Assembly (NCBI GenBank): GCA_017618195.1 | Contig: JAFZUW010000051.1 | Coordinates: 62,001 to 126,000 of the forward strand | Origin: Lachnospiraceae bacterium | GTDB lineage: Bacteria; Bacillota; Clostridia; Lachnospirales; Lachnospiraceae | DNA length: 64,000 nt | Direction: 5' to 3' | Part shown: positions 36,128 to 46,125 of the stretch, piece after piece | How the letters are laid out: each line of letters begins with the position of its first letter | How positions within the stretch are numbered: the stretch's first letter is position 1 | Notes under the pieces: model-generated | Told to the model about the DNA's origin: nothing | The model's input: the letters and a program-made list of their open reading frames with translations, nothing else | The model's database searches: none | Made by a program: the position numbers and the translations under genes

Positions 36128-37798
36128 ATGAAGACGGATATTCAGATTGCACAGGAAGCGGTTATGCAGCCGATCGGAACGGTGGCAGCCAAGCTCGGCA
36201 TTACGGAAGAAGACCTTGAGTATTACGGCAAATACAAAGCAAAACTGTCGGATGATCTGTTAAAGCGGATTGAAGACCGTCCGGACGGAAAGCTCGTACT
36301 CGTTACGGCAATCAACCCGACTCCCGCGGGAGAAGGAAAGACGACAACGACCGTCGGACTCGGCGAAGCACTCGGCCGCCTCGGCAAGAAGTCGGTTATC
36401 GCGCTTCGTGAGCCGTCACTCGGACCGTGCTTCGGCGTAAAAGGCGGAGCAGCCGGCGGCGGATACGCGCAGGTTGTGCCGATGGAGGACCTGAACCTTC
36501 ATTTTACCGGAGATTTCCACGCGATCACTTCCGCAAACAATCTTCTTGCGGCAGTCCTCGATAACCATATCATGCAGGGCAACACGCTCGGGATCGACCC
36601 GAACCAGGTTGTCTGGAAGCGCTGCCTCGACATGAACGACCGTGCGCTCAGAAACATCGTTATCGGTCTCGGAAAGAAGACCGACGGCGTAGTCCGTGAG
36701 GATCACTTCATCATCACGGTTGCTTCTGAGATCATGGCTATCCTTTGTCTTGCAAAGGACATGAAGGATCTGAAGGAAAGACTCGGAAAGATCATTGTTG
36801 CCTATACCTATGACGGCGAGCCCGTTACGGCGGCGCAGCTGCAGGCGGTTGGTTCGATGGCGGCTCTTTTAAAGGATGCGCTTCGTCCGAACCTGATCCA
36901 GACGATCGAGAATACGCCTGCGATCGTACACGGCGGTCCGTTCGCGAACATCGCACACGGCTGCAACAGCGTACGCGCGACGAAGGCGGCTTTGAAGCTC
37001 TGCGATATCGTGATCACCGAAGCAGGTTTCGGTGCCGACCTCGGCGCGGAGAAATTCTTCGACATCAAATGCCGCAAGGCAGGCCTCAAGCCCGATGCGG
37101 TCGTACTGGTTGCAACGGTTCGCGCGCTCAAGTATAACGGCGGCGTTCCGAAGACTGAACTTGCCGCAGAGAATCTTGACGCTTTGAAGAAGGGTATCGT
37201 AAACCTCGAGAAGCATATCGAGAACCTGCAGGCTTACGGCGTTCCGGTTGTCGTTACGCTGAACCGTTTTACCGAAGATACCGATGCGGAGCTTTCCTAT
37301 GTCCGCAATTTCTGTGAGGAGCGCGGATGTGATTTCGCCCTTTCCGAAGTTTGGGCAAAGGGCGGCGAAGGCGGCATTGAGCTTGCCAACCGCGTTCTTA
37401 AGACGCTCGAAGAGAAGAAGAGCAGTTTCGCTCCGATCTATCCCGACGAGATGCCTCTTAAAGAGAAGATCGAAACCGTCTGCAGAAAGATCTACGGTGC
37501 CGACGGCGTGATATTTGACCCTGCCGCGGAGAAGATGCTTGCGAAACTAACCGATCTCGGTTTCGGAAATTTCCCGGTATGCATGGCCAAGACCCAGTAT
37601 TCCCTTTCGGATGATCCCGCGAAGCTCGGACGTCCGACCGGTTATAACGTAACCGTAAGGGAGGTATATGTTTCCGCCGGAGCGGGCTTTGTGGTTGCGC
37701 TCACCGGCACGATCATGACGATGCCCGGACTTCCGAAACGTCCGGCTGCGGAGCGGATCGACGTAAGCGATGACGGCGTGATCGACGGTTTGTTCTGA
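36128..37798 (+). CDS. fhs: Formate-tetrahydrofolate ligase
   Basis: A 556-residue enzyme joining formate to tetrahydrofolate with ATP, giving 10-formyl-THF for purines, fMet and the Wood-Ljungdahl methyl branch. The P loop is [17 protein letters not shown] near residues 61-77; [15 protein letters not shown] and [16 protein letters not shown] are also typical. ATG 36128 gives the family length; the in-frame ATG at 36086 would lie inside the leader hairpin. It is monocistronic and followed by a GC-rich hairpin at 37833-37856. It has its own promoter at 36019. Confidence 0.97.
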   Translation: MKTDIQIAQEAVMQPIGTVAAKLGITEEDLEYYGKYKAKLSDDLLKRIEDRPDGKLVLVTAINPTPAGEGKTTTTVGLGEALGRLGKKSVIALREPSLGPCFGVKGGAAGGGYAQVVPMEDLNLHFTGDFHAITSANNLLAAVLDNHIMQGNTLGIDPNQVVWKRCLDMNDRALRNIVIGLGKKTDGVVREDHFIITVASEIMAILCLAKDMKDLKERLGKIIVAYTYDGEPVTAAQLQAVGSMAALLKDALRPNLIQTIENTPAIVHGGPFANIAHGCNSVRATKAALKLCDIVITEAGFGADLGAEKFFDIKCRKAGLKPDAVVLVATVRALKYNGGVPKTELAAENLDALKKGIVNLEKHIENLQAYGVPVVVTLNRFTEDTDAELSYVRNFCEERGCDFALSEVWAKGGEGGIELANRVLKTLEEKKSSFAPIYPDEMPLKEKIETVCRKIYGADGVIFDPAAEKMLAKLTDLGFGNFPVCMAKTQYSLSDDPAKLGRPTGYNVTVREVYVSAGAGFVVALTGTIMTMPGLPKRPAAERIDVSDDGVIDGLF

Positions 37799-37832
37799 TC
37801 AGTCGCATCCGACATTCTATTCAGTTACTTTG

Positions 37833-37856
37833 CGCCGGGCGAGTTTCTGCCCGGCG
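37833..37856 (+). repeat. GC-rich hairpin between fhs and the adaptor gene
   Basis: CGCCGGGC (37833-37840) and GCCCGGCG (37849-37856) form a perfect 8-bp stem. It is followed by TAATATAAGGAGGG, which is the next gene's ribosome region, not a T tract. It could be a weak terminator or an mRNA-stabilising structure. Confidence 0.6.
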
Positions 37857-37874
37857 TAATATAAGGAGGGCATA

Positions 37875-38951
37875 ATGAAGAGAAAGAAACTGCTTTGTTT
37901 GCTTGTTTCCGCAGTGCTGCTGACCGGGTGCGGTCTGCTGCCGCAGGAGGAAAAGGCACGCAAGGCGCCGGTTAACAAGACTACGGTTGACACGCAGTAT
38001 TTTACGACTGCAACCGTGGCCCGGGGGGATGTTGCAAGATGCTATACCCTTGTGTGCAATTACGGTAAGCAGGAGGTTGAGAATCTCGCATTCAATCTGC
38101 CGAATGAACTTCTGGTAGGTCTTTATGTCAAGCAGGGCGATCCGGTATACGAGGGACAGCTGCTTGCGGAGATTACGCTCGGCGAACTCGAGGATGAGAT
38201 TGAGAGATGTGAGGAAACCTGCAAGCAGACCGATGAAGACCTGAAGTATTACACGCAGATGGTAAGCTTTGAGCAGGAACGCCAGAAACTCGCCAAGGAC
38301 TGGGGCCGCAAATACGACACCGCCAAATTGGACGAACTTACGGCTAAGCGCGATGACCTTGCGGGGCAGAAGATCGTTGCGGACCTGAAGCTTAAGGAAG
38401 CAAACGAGAAGATGAAGGGACGCCGCTTGTACGCATCGTTCAACGGAATCGTCACATTTGTCCGCGAGATGCGTCCTTGGGAACGCACCAACACCAATAC
38501 GTTCATTACCGTGGCGAGCAATGAGACGGGATTCCTTGCGACGATCGAGAACGAGAATCTCGACATGTTCAAGCAGGGCGAGGTTTACAGCATCGAAACC
38601 GAAACGGAGACAATTCCGTGCACGCTTTACGAGATCAAAGAGGACAGCCGGGTGAAAACGAAAAGCAGACTCGTATTTATCCCCACCGATCCGGAGCTTG
38701 AATTTGAGGGCGGAGAGAACGGAATCATTTCCATCGTGTTGGAAGATGCAAAGAACGTTATTTATATTCCGACCAATGCGCTCCGGAAGATCGGCGATAA
38801 GGATGCGGTTTACATTCTTGATAAAGACGGAATGCGCGACATCCGTTACGTGGAAGTCGGTTTGAGCGTGGAAGACAAGTTCTCTTCGGTTAACAACCGT
38901 ACCGAGATCAAATCGGGTCTTTCCGAAGGCGATATCATTATCATTAAGTAA
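37875..38951 (+). CDS. Lipoprotein membrane-fusion (HlyD/MacA-like) adaptor
   Basis: A 358-residue predicted lipoprotein with lipobox LLTGCG. It has the adaptor layout: a barrel-sandwich half (VKQGDPVYEGQLLAEI near 91-106), a coiled-coil hairpin near 110-180, the second lipoyl half (GRRLYASFNGIVTFV), and C-terminal domains with VIYIPTNALRKIGD and IKSGLSEGDIIIIK. Such adaptors link an ABC permease to its exit route. AAGGAGGG precedes ATG 37875. It is the first of five tightly packed export genes, 12 bases before the next. Confidence 0.87.
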   Translation: MKRKKLLCLLVSAVLLTGCGLLPQEEKARKAPVNKTTVDTQYFTTATVARGDVARCYTLVCNYGKQEVENLAFNLPNELLVGLYVKQGDPVYEGQLLAEITLGELEDEIERCEETCKQTDEDLKYYTQMVSFEQERQKLAKDWGRKYDTAKLDELTAKRDDLAGQKIVADLKLKEANEKMKGRRLYASFNGIVTFVREMRPWERTNTNTFITVASNETGFLATIENENLDMFKQGEVYSIETETETIPCTLYEIKEDSRVKTKSRLVFIPTDPELEFEGGENGIISIVLEDAKNVIYIPTNALRKIGDKDAVYILDKDGMRDIRYVEVGLSVEDKFSSVNNRTEIKSGLSEGDIIIIK

Positions 38952-38963
38952 GGAGACGGCAAA

Positions 38964-41138
38964 GTGAAAAAGTACAGTAAACTTTTGGTTGTATTCCTGA
39001 TTGCCGCTTTGCTGTTGCCGGGCTGTAAACAGGCGGAGACGGTTCCGGAACTCAGCAGTCCGATTGAGAATCCGGATGCCGTATTTGCCGCAAAGAGGAT
39101 GGAATTAAAGACAACCTATATCAACGAGGGTTCGGTCTGCCCGGAAGTTACGGACATCAAGTTCGACTTCGATTCAAAAGTATACGACGTGCAGGTCCGT
39201 ACCGGTGACTTTGTTAAGGAAGGCGACCTTCTGTTCCGCCTGGATGAATCTCTTGAGATGCGCGTGAAAGAAGCGGAAGTGGAGCTCACGCTTCGCAAGA
39301 AGGATTACGAAGTTGCCCTGAAACAGCATAACGACCAGATCAAGAACATGAAGAACTTAAGAACCATGTTCGGAAACATGCAGGACTGGTACAATTACAA
39401 TCTCTGGGACATCAACATCCGCGAAAACCAGGCGCAGTTCGATATCCGATACGAAAACGTATATCAGGACATCCTGAAGTTCGAGGATGAGTATCTGGAG
39501 CTCAAGGAACAGTATGAGAATTCCGTGATCACGGCTCCGTGCGACGGACAGATCGTATACATCTCCGTTGAGGATGATGACGATATGTTCTTCGAAGACA
39601 TGACCGTCGTTTCGATTGCGAAGCAGGATAAGAAACTGCTTTGCTGCAACCTGATCGAGAAAAAGGAATACGAGGCATACACCGAAGTAAAAGCTTTGGT
39701 TAACGGCAAAGAATATCCGATCGAATATATTGAACCGGATGAGGAAGACATTTACGAGCGCAAGCTCCGCGGCCAGAAACTGTATTCCTATTTTAACGTT
39801 GAAGGTCTTCCGGATGATGTCGTATTCGGCGACTATGCACTGTTTTATTTAACCGTTTCGAGCGGAGAGGAAGTGCTTGCCGTTCCGAGCGAGGCGATTA
39901 CGAAATCCGGAATGCAGTACTATGTTAAGGTTGTATCCGGAGACAAGCAGGGCCTTCGCCCCGTTACGCTCGGTTTCAGCAATAAAAACTATACCGAGAT
40001 CGCTTCCGGTCTCAGTGAGGGTGAGAATGTATTTGTCGCGAACAACCTTGGCCGTTACGGTATGAATTATGAGACCGTGAATCTTACGTCCGGAAACTTT
40101 ACCGAAGACGGAAGCGTTTATGTGGAACGCCGGTCCCTGAATCCCGAGCCGTTTTACAATGACTGTCCCGGTGAGATCATGGAACTTTATATTTCCAATT
40201 TCTCCCAGGTTTACGTTACGGCAGGACAGCCGCTTTATAAGATCAATCCGAAGATCAGCGAGGCTGACAAGGAAGAGGCCAAGCACCAGTATGAGATGGC
40301 GCAGACCAATTACACGAACCGTCTGAAGAATGACAAGAAGACTCTTGACGACCAGTTAAAGAAGATTAAAGAGATGAAGAAGGGCGTTGAGAGAGAACTT
40401 GCGCAGCTGAAGTACGACAAGGCCCTCGAGGAATACAATCAGTATAAGATCGACGGTCAGGAACTGATCGACAAATGGAAAGAACGCGTGGAAGCGTTCG
40501 AAGAGTGGGAGAAAGGAAGCTTTATCGTATATGCGGAAAAGGACGGCTTCTTAAGCTCCTTCTCCAGATATTCCGCCGGAAAGGAAGTCGGCGCGGACGA
40601 ATACATGTGTGACTTCTATCCGCTCGAATCGCTCGTATTTATCGGTCAGGACGAATCCAGAACCGCCCGTTACGGCATGAAGGTTAACCTTGAGTTCCGT
40701 GTCGACGGCGAAATCATGTACAAAGAAGGAAGGGTTATTTCCGCTTACGACGTTCGTCCCGAGGAAGTCACTAACGCTACCTATGTATATGTGCAGATGA
40801 GCGACGACGATTACAAGGAAGTCATTTCACAGGCGCATGCCTTGTTTGAATACTGCAATGCTGAAAATGTCACCACGATCCCGACCGAACTGATCCTTCG
40901 GGATACGAGCAAGAAGGGAAGCTCCAAAGAGGAAACCGAGGAAGACGATGACGCTCCTTTTACGATAGGAGGCGACAATCTTTCCGAAGACGAGACCGAC
41001 AAGGGCGTTCCTTACGTGTGGGTTTATGACGCAAACGGACAGATTGTAAAGCGCTATATAAAGATTGTACGATCGACAAGGGCCGCGACCTGGATCTGTG
41101 ACGGACTCGACGCGAGCGACCGTATTGTCGTACATTAG
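38964..41138 (+). CDS. Double-length lipoprotein adaptor (two HlyD/MacA-like modules)
   Basis: A 724-residue predicted lipoprotein (lipobox LLPGCK). Two adaptor modules lie head to tail. Module 1 has VYDVQVRTGDFVKEGD near 73, a coiled coil near 92-175, ITAPCDGQIVYIS near 190 and the MacA-like close IASGLSEGENVFV near 345. Module 2 has CPGEIMELYISNFSQVYVTAG near 399, a longer coiled coil near 435-520, FIVYAEKDGFLSSFSR and ends CDGLDASDRIVVH. An acidic, serine-rich insert lies near 650-680. Coupled with the adaptor gene before it and the permease behind it. Confidence 0.82.
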   Translation: MKKYSKLLVVFLIAALLLPGCKQAETVPELSSPIENPDAVFAAKRMELKTTYINEGSVCPEVTDIKFDFDSKVYDVQVRTGDFVKEGDLLFRLDESLEMRVKEAEVELTLRKKDYEVALKQHNDQIKNMKNLRTMFGNMQDWYNYNLWDINIRENQAQFDIRYENVYQDILKFEDEYLELKEQYENSVITAPCDGQIVYISVEDDDDMFFEDMTVVSIAKQDKKLLCCNLIEKKEYEAYTEVKALVNGKEYPIEYIEPDEEDIYERKLRGQKLYSYFNVEGLPDDVVFGDYALFYLTVSSGEEVLAVPSEAITKSGMQYYVKVVSGDKQGLRPVTLGFSNKNYTEIASGLSEGENVFVANNLGRYGMNYETVNLTSGNFTEDGSVYVERRSLNPEPFYNDCPGEIMELYISNFSQVYVTAGQPLYKINPKISEADKEEAKHQYEMAQTNYTNRLKNDKKTLDDQLKKIKEMKKGVERELAQLKYDKALEEYNQYKIDGQELIDKWKERVEAFEEWEKGSFIVYAEKDGFLSSFSRYSAGKEVGADEYMCDFYPLESLVFIGQDESRTARYGMKVNLEFRVDGEIMYKEGRVISAYDVRPEEVTNATYVYVQMSDDDYKEVISQAHALFEYCNAENVTTIPTELILRDTSKKGSSKEETEEDDDAPFTIGGDNLSEDETDKGVPYVWVYDANGQIVKRYIKIVRSTRAATWICDGLDASDRIVVH

Positions 41139-41151
41139 GAGGATTGAGACC

Positions 41152-44004
41152 ATGCTACAGTTTATCGCACAGAAATTGCTGAACAAAAAATGGCTGATCC
41201 TCAGTATCGTAATCGGTAATATTTTGCTTGTCGCCATCGCGTCCTGCAACCCGATGTATACGAAGGCAGCCCTTCGCAAGATGCTCACCAGTGAGATGGA
41301 TACGTATCTGGAGGAGAAGAACCAGTACCCGGGAACCATCTACGTTGACGCATCTTTCGGTAACTCCACTTTGAAAGACAAGAGTTCCGCGTATTTTTCG
41401 GATTATACCAATGCTCTTGAAACCGTTAAGAACCTGTACGGCATCGATCCGATGCTTCAGGTCAGCTATATCGGCAACACCAATGAGCAGGAAGCAAAAT
41501 TCGTTACTTCCCGCGGGAATTCCTCACAGAATTACATTAAGATCAAACTCGCTTCTCTGACGAATCTCGAAGACCATGTGGAAATGATTTCCGGACAGAT
41601 GTACAGCAAAACTCCCGACGCTGACGGTGTTATTGATGTTATCGTTAACGAGCCGGTATATCTTTCTTCGACGATGGTTGTCGGGGAAATGCTTGACATG
41701 GAAGGATACCGTGATCTTGAGGGTAATCCGGTCCGTATCCGTATCGCCGGCGTATTCCGCGCAAAAGACAGTGAAGATCTTTACTGGACGAAGGCACCGC
41801 TTTCGTATGTCAGCGAATTCTTCATGGATCAGGATATCTTTACTTCGAAGTTTATTTCAAAAGAGAAGATTTCCGGTAATGTAACCTGCAGATGGTATAC
41901 GCTTTTCGACTACGAAGCCATCACGACTGAACAGGTTGAGAAGATGATCGAAATCGATGACAAGCTGAGTTATGACTCTCTTGCAGGAAAGCTGACCAAG
42001 GTAAAATTCTATTACCATGACGTATTTACCGCTTTCGTCAAGAACTCGGGACGCGTGGTCAATACGATGTTCATCCTGCAGTGCCCGATCCTGATCCTGC
42101 TTGCCGTATTCATCTTCATGGTATCGAACCAGGTTATCTCGATTGAGCAGGGTGAGATTTCAATCTTAAAGAGCCGAGGCGTAAGCAAACGCCAGCTGCT
42201 GCTTACCTACTTTGTACAGTCCGTGATCCTTGCATTGATCGGCTTCATTATCGGTATTCCGTTCGGATATCTGCTTTGCCATCTGTTCGGATCCACGAAC
42301 GCTTTCCTTGAATTTGTCGGAAGAAAAGCAATGCATGTATCGATTACCGGAACTGCGCTTCTGTACGGTTTGATCGCAAGCGCGGCCGGCATCATCATCA
42401 TGACGGTGCCCGTATTGAAATATGCTAAATTCACGATTGTTGAGCAGAAGGCCAACAAGCGTAAGAAGACGACGCCTCTTTGGCAGAGAGTCGGACTCGA
42501 TTTTATCCTTCTCGGAATTTCGATTTACGGTTTTTACAATTTCAGCACGCAGAAGAAGCTTTTGATCGAAAAGGTAGCCAAGGGCGAAGCGCTTGATCCG
42601 ATGCTGTTCCTTTCCGCATCCCTGTTTATCTTGAGCTGCGCAATCGTCTTCCTGCGGCTGATTCCGCTTCTTGCGGCTTTGATATTCCGGATCGGACGTA
42701 AATACTGGAATCCTTCCGCTTATGCTTCCTTCCTCCAGATCATGCGTGATATCCGGAAGCAGAACTTTATCACGGTATTCCTTGTATTGACAATCGCGCT
42801 CGGTCTGTTCAACGCGAACATCGCACGTACGGTTAACAACAATGAGGAAATGCGCCTCCATTACGATACCGGTTCGGACATCGTAATGCAGGAGCTCTGG
42901 CAGGACAACTCGACTGCGATTAAGCTCGGCTACAGCAAGACGCTTATGTACACGGAGCCCGATTATGCCCGTTATACGAAGCTGATGGAAGAGAATCCCG
43001 ACAAGATCAAGGCTATGGCCAAGGTTCTTGTGGATACCGTCTCGGTCAACTACTCCGGAACCGTCGTTGATGATATCCGGATGATGGCAATCAACACGAA
43101 GGATTTCGGTAATACGGCATGGCTTCCCGACGGAATGACGGAAGAGCACTGGTATACTTATCTGAATGCTCTTGCAGCCAATCCCGAGGGCGCGATCGTA
43201 TCCCGGAATTATGCGGACAAATACGATATTGAAATCGGCAGCAACATTTCCGTATACCGTAAGGATACTTCCGGAAAGACGCTCGGCCGCATGCCTTTGA
43301 CGGTTGTTGCGATTATGGACATCTTCCCTTCGTACCAGAGCCGCGTGATGACGCTCGAAGAGGACGGAACGCAGAGTTATGCGGATCAGTATTTCATTGC
43401 CTGCAGTTTTTCCAACCAGACAAGATATTATCCGGTTTCGCCTTACCAGATTTGGATGAAGATCGACGGAAGCACGGATTTCCTGTATGACTGGATCGAG
43501 CAGAATGAGATCAATGTTTCCATGTTTGAGGATTATTCCTCCAAGGTCGTTTCGATGAAGAACGATCCTTATTTCCAGGTTACGAACGGTATGCTGACGA
43601 TTTCCTTTATCGTCGTTTTGGTACTCTGCGCGATCGGTTTCCTCATTTACTGGCTTACCAATATCCGCTCGAGAGAGCTGATCTTCGGTATTTACCGTGC
43701 AATGGGTATGTCCATGGGTGAATTGATCCGCATGCTGATCAATGAGCATCTGTTCGGTTCGCTGATTCCGATCCTGTTCGGTGCGGGCATCGGCATACTT
43801 GCTTCGAAGATGTTTATTCCGCTGATCGAGATTGCATACTCGCCTGCGGAACAGACGCTTCCGACACGTATCTTCATTGAAACGTCCGACATCGTACGGA
43901 TCAGTGTTGTTGTCGGCATCATGCTCCTCGGATGTCTTACGGTTATCTCCGTACTGCTTTCGAAGATCAAGATCAACCAGGCGCTTAAGCTTGGAGAAGA
44001 CTAA
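41152..44004 (+). CDS. Large ABC transporter permease with two FtsX domains
   Basis: A 950-residue membrane protein. An N-terminal helix (about 14-32, WLILSIVIGNILLVAIAS) precedes a large outer domain. FtsX module 1 lies near 305-440 with FMVSNQVISIEQGEISILKSRG, module 2 near 805-945 with LIFGIYRAMGMSMGELIRM. Further helices sit near 460-550. About ten helices in total, as in macrolide-exporter-like permeases of Gram-positives. ATG 41152 is used because TAGGAGGATT at 41136-41145 precedes it; the in-frame ATG at 41065 would overlap the upstream gene by 74 bases. Substrate unknown. Confidence 0.88.
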   Translation: MLQFIAQKLLNKKWLILSIVIGNILLVAIASCNPMYTKAALRKMLTSEMDTYLEEKNQYPGTIYVDASFGNSTLKDKSSAYFSDYTNALETVKNLYGIDPMLQVSYIGNTNEQEAKFVTSRGNSSQNYIKIKLASLTNLEDHVEMISGQMYSKTPDADGVIDVIVNEPVYLSSTMVVGEMLDMEGYRDLEGNPVRIRIAGVFRAKDSEDLYWTKAPLSYVSEFFMDQDIFTSKFISKEKISGNVTCRWYTLFDYEAITTEQVEKMIEIDDKLSYDSLAGKLTKVKFYYHDVFTAFVKNSGRVVNTMFILQCPILILLAVFIFMVSNQVISIEQGEISILKSRGVSKRQLLLTYFVQSVILALIGFIIGIPFGYLLCHLFGSTNAFLEFVGRKAMHVSITGTALLYGLIASAAGIIIMTVPVLKYAKFTIVEQKANKRKKTTPLWQRVGLDFILLGISIYGFYNFSTQKKLLIEKVAKGEALDPMLFLSASLFILSCAIVFLRLIPLLAALIFRIGRKYWNPSAYASFLQIMRDIRKQNFITVFLVLTIALGLFNANIARTVNNNEEMRLHYDTGSDIVMQELWQDNSTAIKLGYSKTLMYTEPDYARYTKLMEENPDKIKAMAKVLVDTVSVNYSGTVVDDIRMMAINTKDFGNTAWLPDGMTEEHWYTYLNALAANPEGAIVSRNYADKYDIEIGSNISVYRKDTSGKTLGRMPLTVVAIMDIFPSYQSRVMTLEEDGTQSYADQYFIACSFSNQTRYYPVSPYQIWMKIDGSTDFLYDWIEQNEINVSMFEDYSSKVVSMKNDPYFQVTNGMLTISFIVVLVLCAIGFLIYWLTNIRSRELIFGIYRAMGMSMGELIRMLINEHLFGSLIPILFGAGIGILASKMFIPLIEIAYSPAEQTLPTRIFIETSDIVRISVVVGIMLLGCLTVISVLLSKIKINQALKLGED

Positions 44005-44015
44005 GGAGGACGATG

Positions 44016-44720
44016 ATGGAAGAATTACTGCGTACAGAAGACGTGAAACGTTCCTTCCCCGTTGCGGGCGGCGATTTCTGGGCCTTAAGAGGCATCAGCA
44101 TCACCGTTCCGAAGAACTCCCTGACAATCTTAAAGGGACGTTCCGGTTCGGGTAAGACGACGTTACTGAATATTATCGGAGCGCTTGATGCTCCGACAAG
44201 CGGAACGGTCGTATTTGACGGTCAGGACATCTCCAAGGCGTCCGACAAGGACCGTGAGATACTGAGACGGCGCGAGATCGGATTTATCTTTCAGTCCGTT
44301 GCGCTGATCCCGGTTATGTCTGCTTACGAAAATGTGGAATATGCTTTGAGACTTGCCGGATATAAGGGCGATTACAAGGAACGCGTTATGGAGTGCCTGA
44401 AGATGGTCGGTCTCAGCAAGCGTGCATCCCATATGCCGCAAGAACTGTCCGGCGGTGAGCAGCAGCGTGTCGCCATTGCAAGAGCAATCGCGCACAAGCC
44501 GAAGATCATCTTCGCCGATGAGCCTACCGGTGAGCTGGACTCCGCAACGAGCCTTCAGGTTATCGGTATCTTCAAAGAGCTGATCGCGAAAGAGGGAATC
44601 ACATTTGTCATGACAACGCATGACCCGAAACTCATGGGCTACGGAGATGTTGTTTATGAAATCCTCGACGGCGAGGTGATTTCCACCATGATTAACAGCG
44701 AGGTGGCGGAACATGAGTAA
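44016..44720 (+). CDS. ABC transporter ATP-binding protein (LolD/MacB type)
   Basis: A 234-residue ATPase partner of the FtsX permease. Walker [13 protein letters not shown] near 43, Q loop [10 protein letters not shown], signature [15 protein letters not shown] near 145, Walker [14 protein letters not shown] and switch His in MTTHDP. ATG 44016 is preferred over ATG 44013 because AAGGAGGA (44003-44010) is only two bases from the latter. It overlaps the second ATPase gene by eight bases, so both are made together. Confidence 0.92.
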   Translation: MEELLRTEDVKRSFPVAGGDFWALRGISITVPKNSLTILKGRSGSGKTTLLNIIGALDAPTSGTVVFDGQDISKASDKDREILRRREIGFIFQSVALIPVMSAYENVEYALRLAGYKGDYKERVMECLKMVGLSKRASHMPQELSGGEQQRVAIARAIAHKPKIIFADEPTGELDSATSLQVIGIFKELIAKEGITFVMTTHDPKLMGYGDVVYEILDGEVISTMINSEVAEHE

Positions 44721-45945
44721 AAAGAAGAAAACCGATGTTGTTCTGAAAAAGAGCGTTGTAGGTCAGATGGCGGAAAAGGTGAAAGCCGAAGCCGCCAAGG
44801 CCGAAGAAGCAAAGAATACCGCCAAGCAGACCGTGAAGGAAACGGAAGCTGCGGCGGAAGATGCTTCGAAGAAGGCTGAGGAAGCCGTAAAGGATGCGGC
44901 GGAAACCGTGAAGGAAGCTGCGGAGAATACGGCCGAAGCCGCAAAGGAAACCGCAAAGGAAGCAACTGACGTGGACGGCAATCCGATGAGCGAGGAAATC
45001 TCGAAGGCGCTTAAGGATTCCTTCATGGAAGCTTACAAGAAGCAGACCGAAGGCGAACTTGAGGACGAACTTGACGACAATGTCATGATTCTCTGCGAAA
45101 ACCTCGTAAAGATTTATAAGACCAAGGAAACCGAAGTCCTTGCGCTGCAGGGTCTCGAACTTCGTGTCGAGAAGGGCGAATTTATCGCCATTATCGGTAG
45201 TTCCGGTTCCGGTAAGTCAACGTTTCTGAACCTGCTCGGCGGACTTGACCGTCCGAGCGCCGGCAAATTATACGTAGACGGCAAGAACCTCTTTAAGATG
45301 ACCGAAAGCCAGCTTGTTTCCTACAAGCAGAAGACGGTCGGATTTGTATGGCAGAACAATGCGAGAAACCTGCTGCCGTATCTGACGGCGATTCAAAACG
45401 TAGAGCTGCCGATGCTGTTCTGCGAGCCGAAGGAACGTCACGAGAGAGCGCTTGAACTGCTTACGCTTGTCGGAATGGCGCACAAGAAGGACAGCAAGCT
45501 GAACCAGCTGTCCGGCGGTGAACAGCAGCGTATCGCAATTGCCATTGCACTTGCAAACCGTCCGAAGCTGCTTCTTGCCGACGAGCCTACCGGTTCGGTT
45601 GACCAGAAGACGAGTGACGCTGTTCTTGACGTATTCCGAAAGCTGAATTCCGAACTCGGTATCACAATCGTAATTGTTACCCACGACATCAACCTCGCGA
45701 AGAAGGTTAACCGTGTCGTAATGATGCGTGACGGTAAGACGAGTATCGAGCGTATCATGAAGGAAGAGTTCGTGAAGGAACAGCTTCACGGATTCATCGA
45801 GGAGGATACGCATGAGGAATACGCGATCCTCGACCATGCCGGCCGTGTGCAGATCCCGCGTGAAATGCTCGATGAGATCGGCGTTGACAGCAAGAAGATC
45901 CGCATGACCGTGGACGGCGACAAGATCGTAATTACGAAGGCTTAA
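44713..45945 (+). CDS. ABC ATPase with coiled N-terminal arm and AbrB-like C-terminus
   Basis: A 410-residue ATPase. Residues 1-95 are almost wholly Ala, Glu, Lys and Thr with helical heptad character (KAEAAKAEEAKNTAKQT). The ABC domain starts near 125 (LCENLVKIYKTKE) with Walker A GSSGSGKSTFLN, signature [15 protein letters not shown] and Walker B LLADEPTGSVDQ. After it, residues ~373-409 (HAGRVQIPREMLDEIG, then RMTVDGDKIVITK) look like a SpoVT/AbrB swapped-hairpin domain. Last gene of the export operon; terminator at 45981. The arm and tail are unusual for this ATPase class. Confidence 0.85.
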   Translation: MSKKKKTDVVLKKSVVGQMAEKVKAEAAKAEEAKNTAKQTVKETEAAAEDASKKAEEAVKDAAETVKEAAENTAEAAKETAKEATDVDGNPMSEEISKALKDSFMEAYKKQTEGELEDELDDNVMILCENLVKIYKTKETEVLALQGLELRVEKGEFIAIIGSSGSGKSTFLNLLGGLDRPSAGKLYVDGKNLFKMTESQLVSYKQKTVGFVWQNNARNLLPYLTAIQNVELPMLFCEPKERHERALELLTLVGMAHKKDSKLNQLSGGEQQRIAIAIALANRPKLLLADEPTGSVDQKTSDAVLDVFRKLNSELGITIVIVTHDINLAKKVNRVVMMRDGKTSIERIMKEEFVKEQLHGFIEEDTHEEYAILDHAGRVQIPREMLDEIGVDSKKIRMTVDGDKIVITKA

Positions 45946-45980
45946 AAGCTGTCGTTACGAAGGCATAACAGAAAGAATTT

Positions 45981-46014
45981 CAGCACGGGTTCCAGGGAAT
46001 CCGTGCTGTTTTTT
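45981..46014 (+). terminator. Terminator of the export operon
   Basis: CAGCACGGGTTCC pairs with GGAATCCGTGCTG (13 positions, one G-U), followed by TTTTTT. Strong intrinsic terminator. Confidence 0.92.
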
Positions 46015-46067
46015 GTGCGGCGGAACGCGGATTCTCATTCCGCGAGAGAAATTATCGTCCGTCGGGA

Positions 46068-46096
46068 TGGAATTCTTTCTCCCGATGCGGTAGAAT
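46068..46096 (+). promoter_or_regulatory. Possible promoter of the XRE regulator gene
   Basis: TGGAAT (46068-46073), 17 bases, TAGAAT (46091-46096). The -35 is a poor match; the -10 context GCGGTAGAAT is good. Confidence 0.4.
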
Positions 46097-46125
46097 GAAG
46101 GTACAAAGGCAGGGAGGAAGATGAT

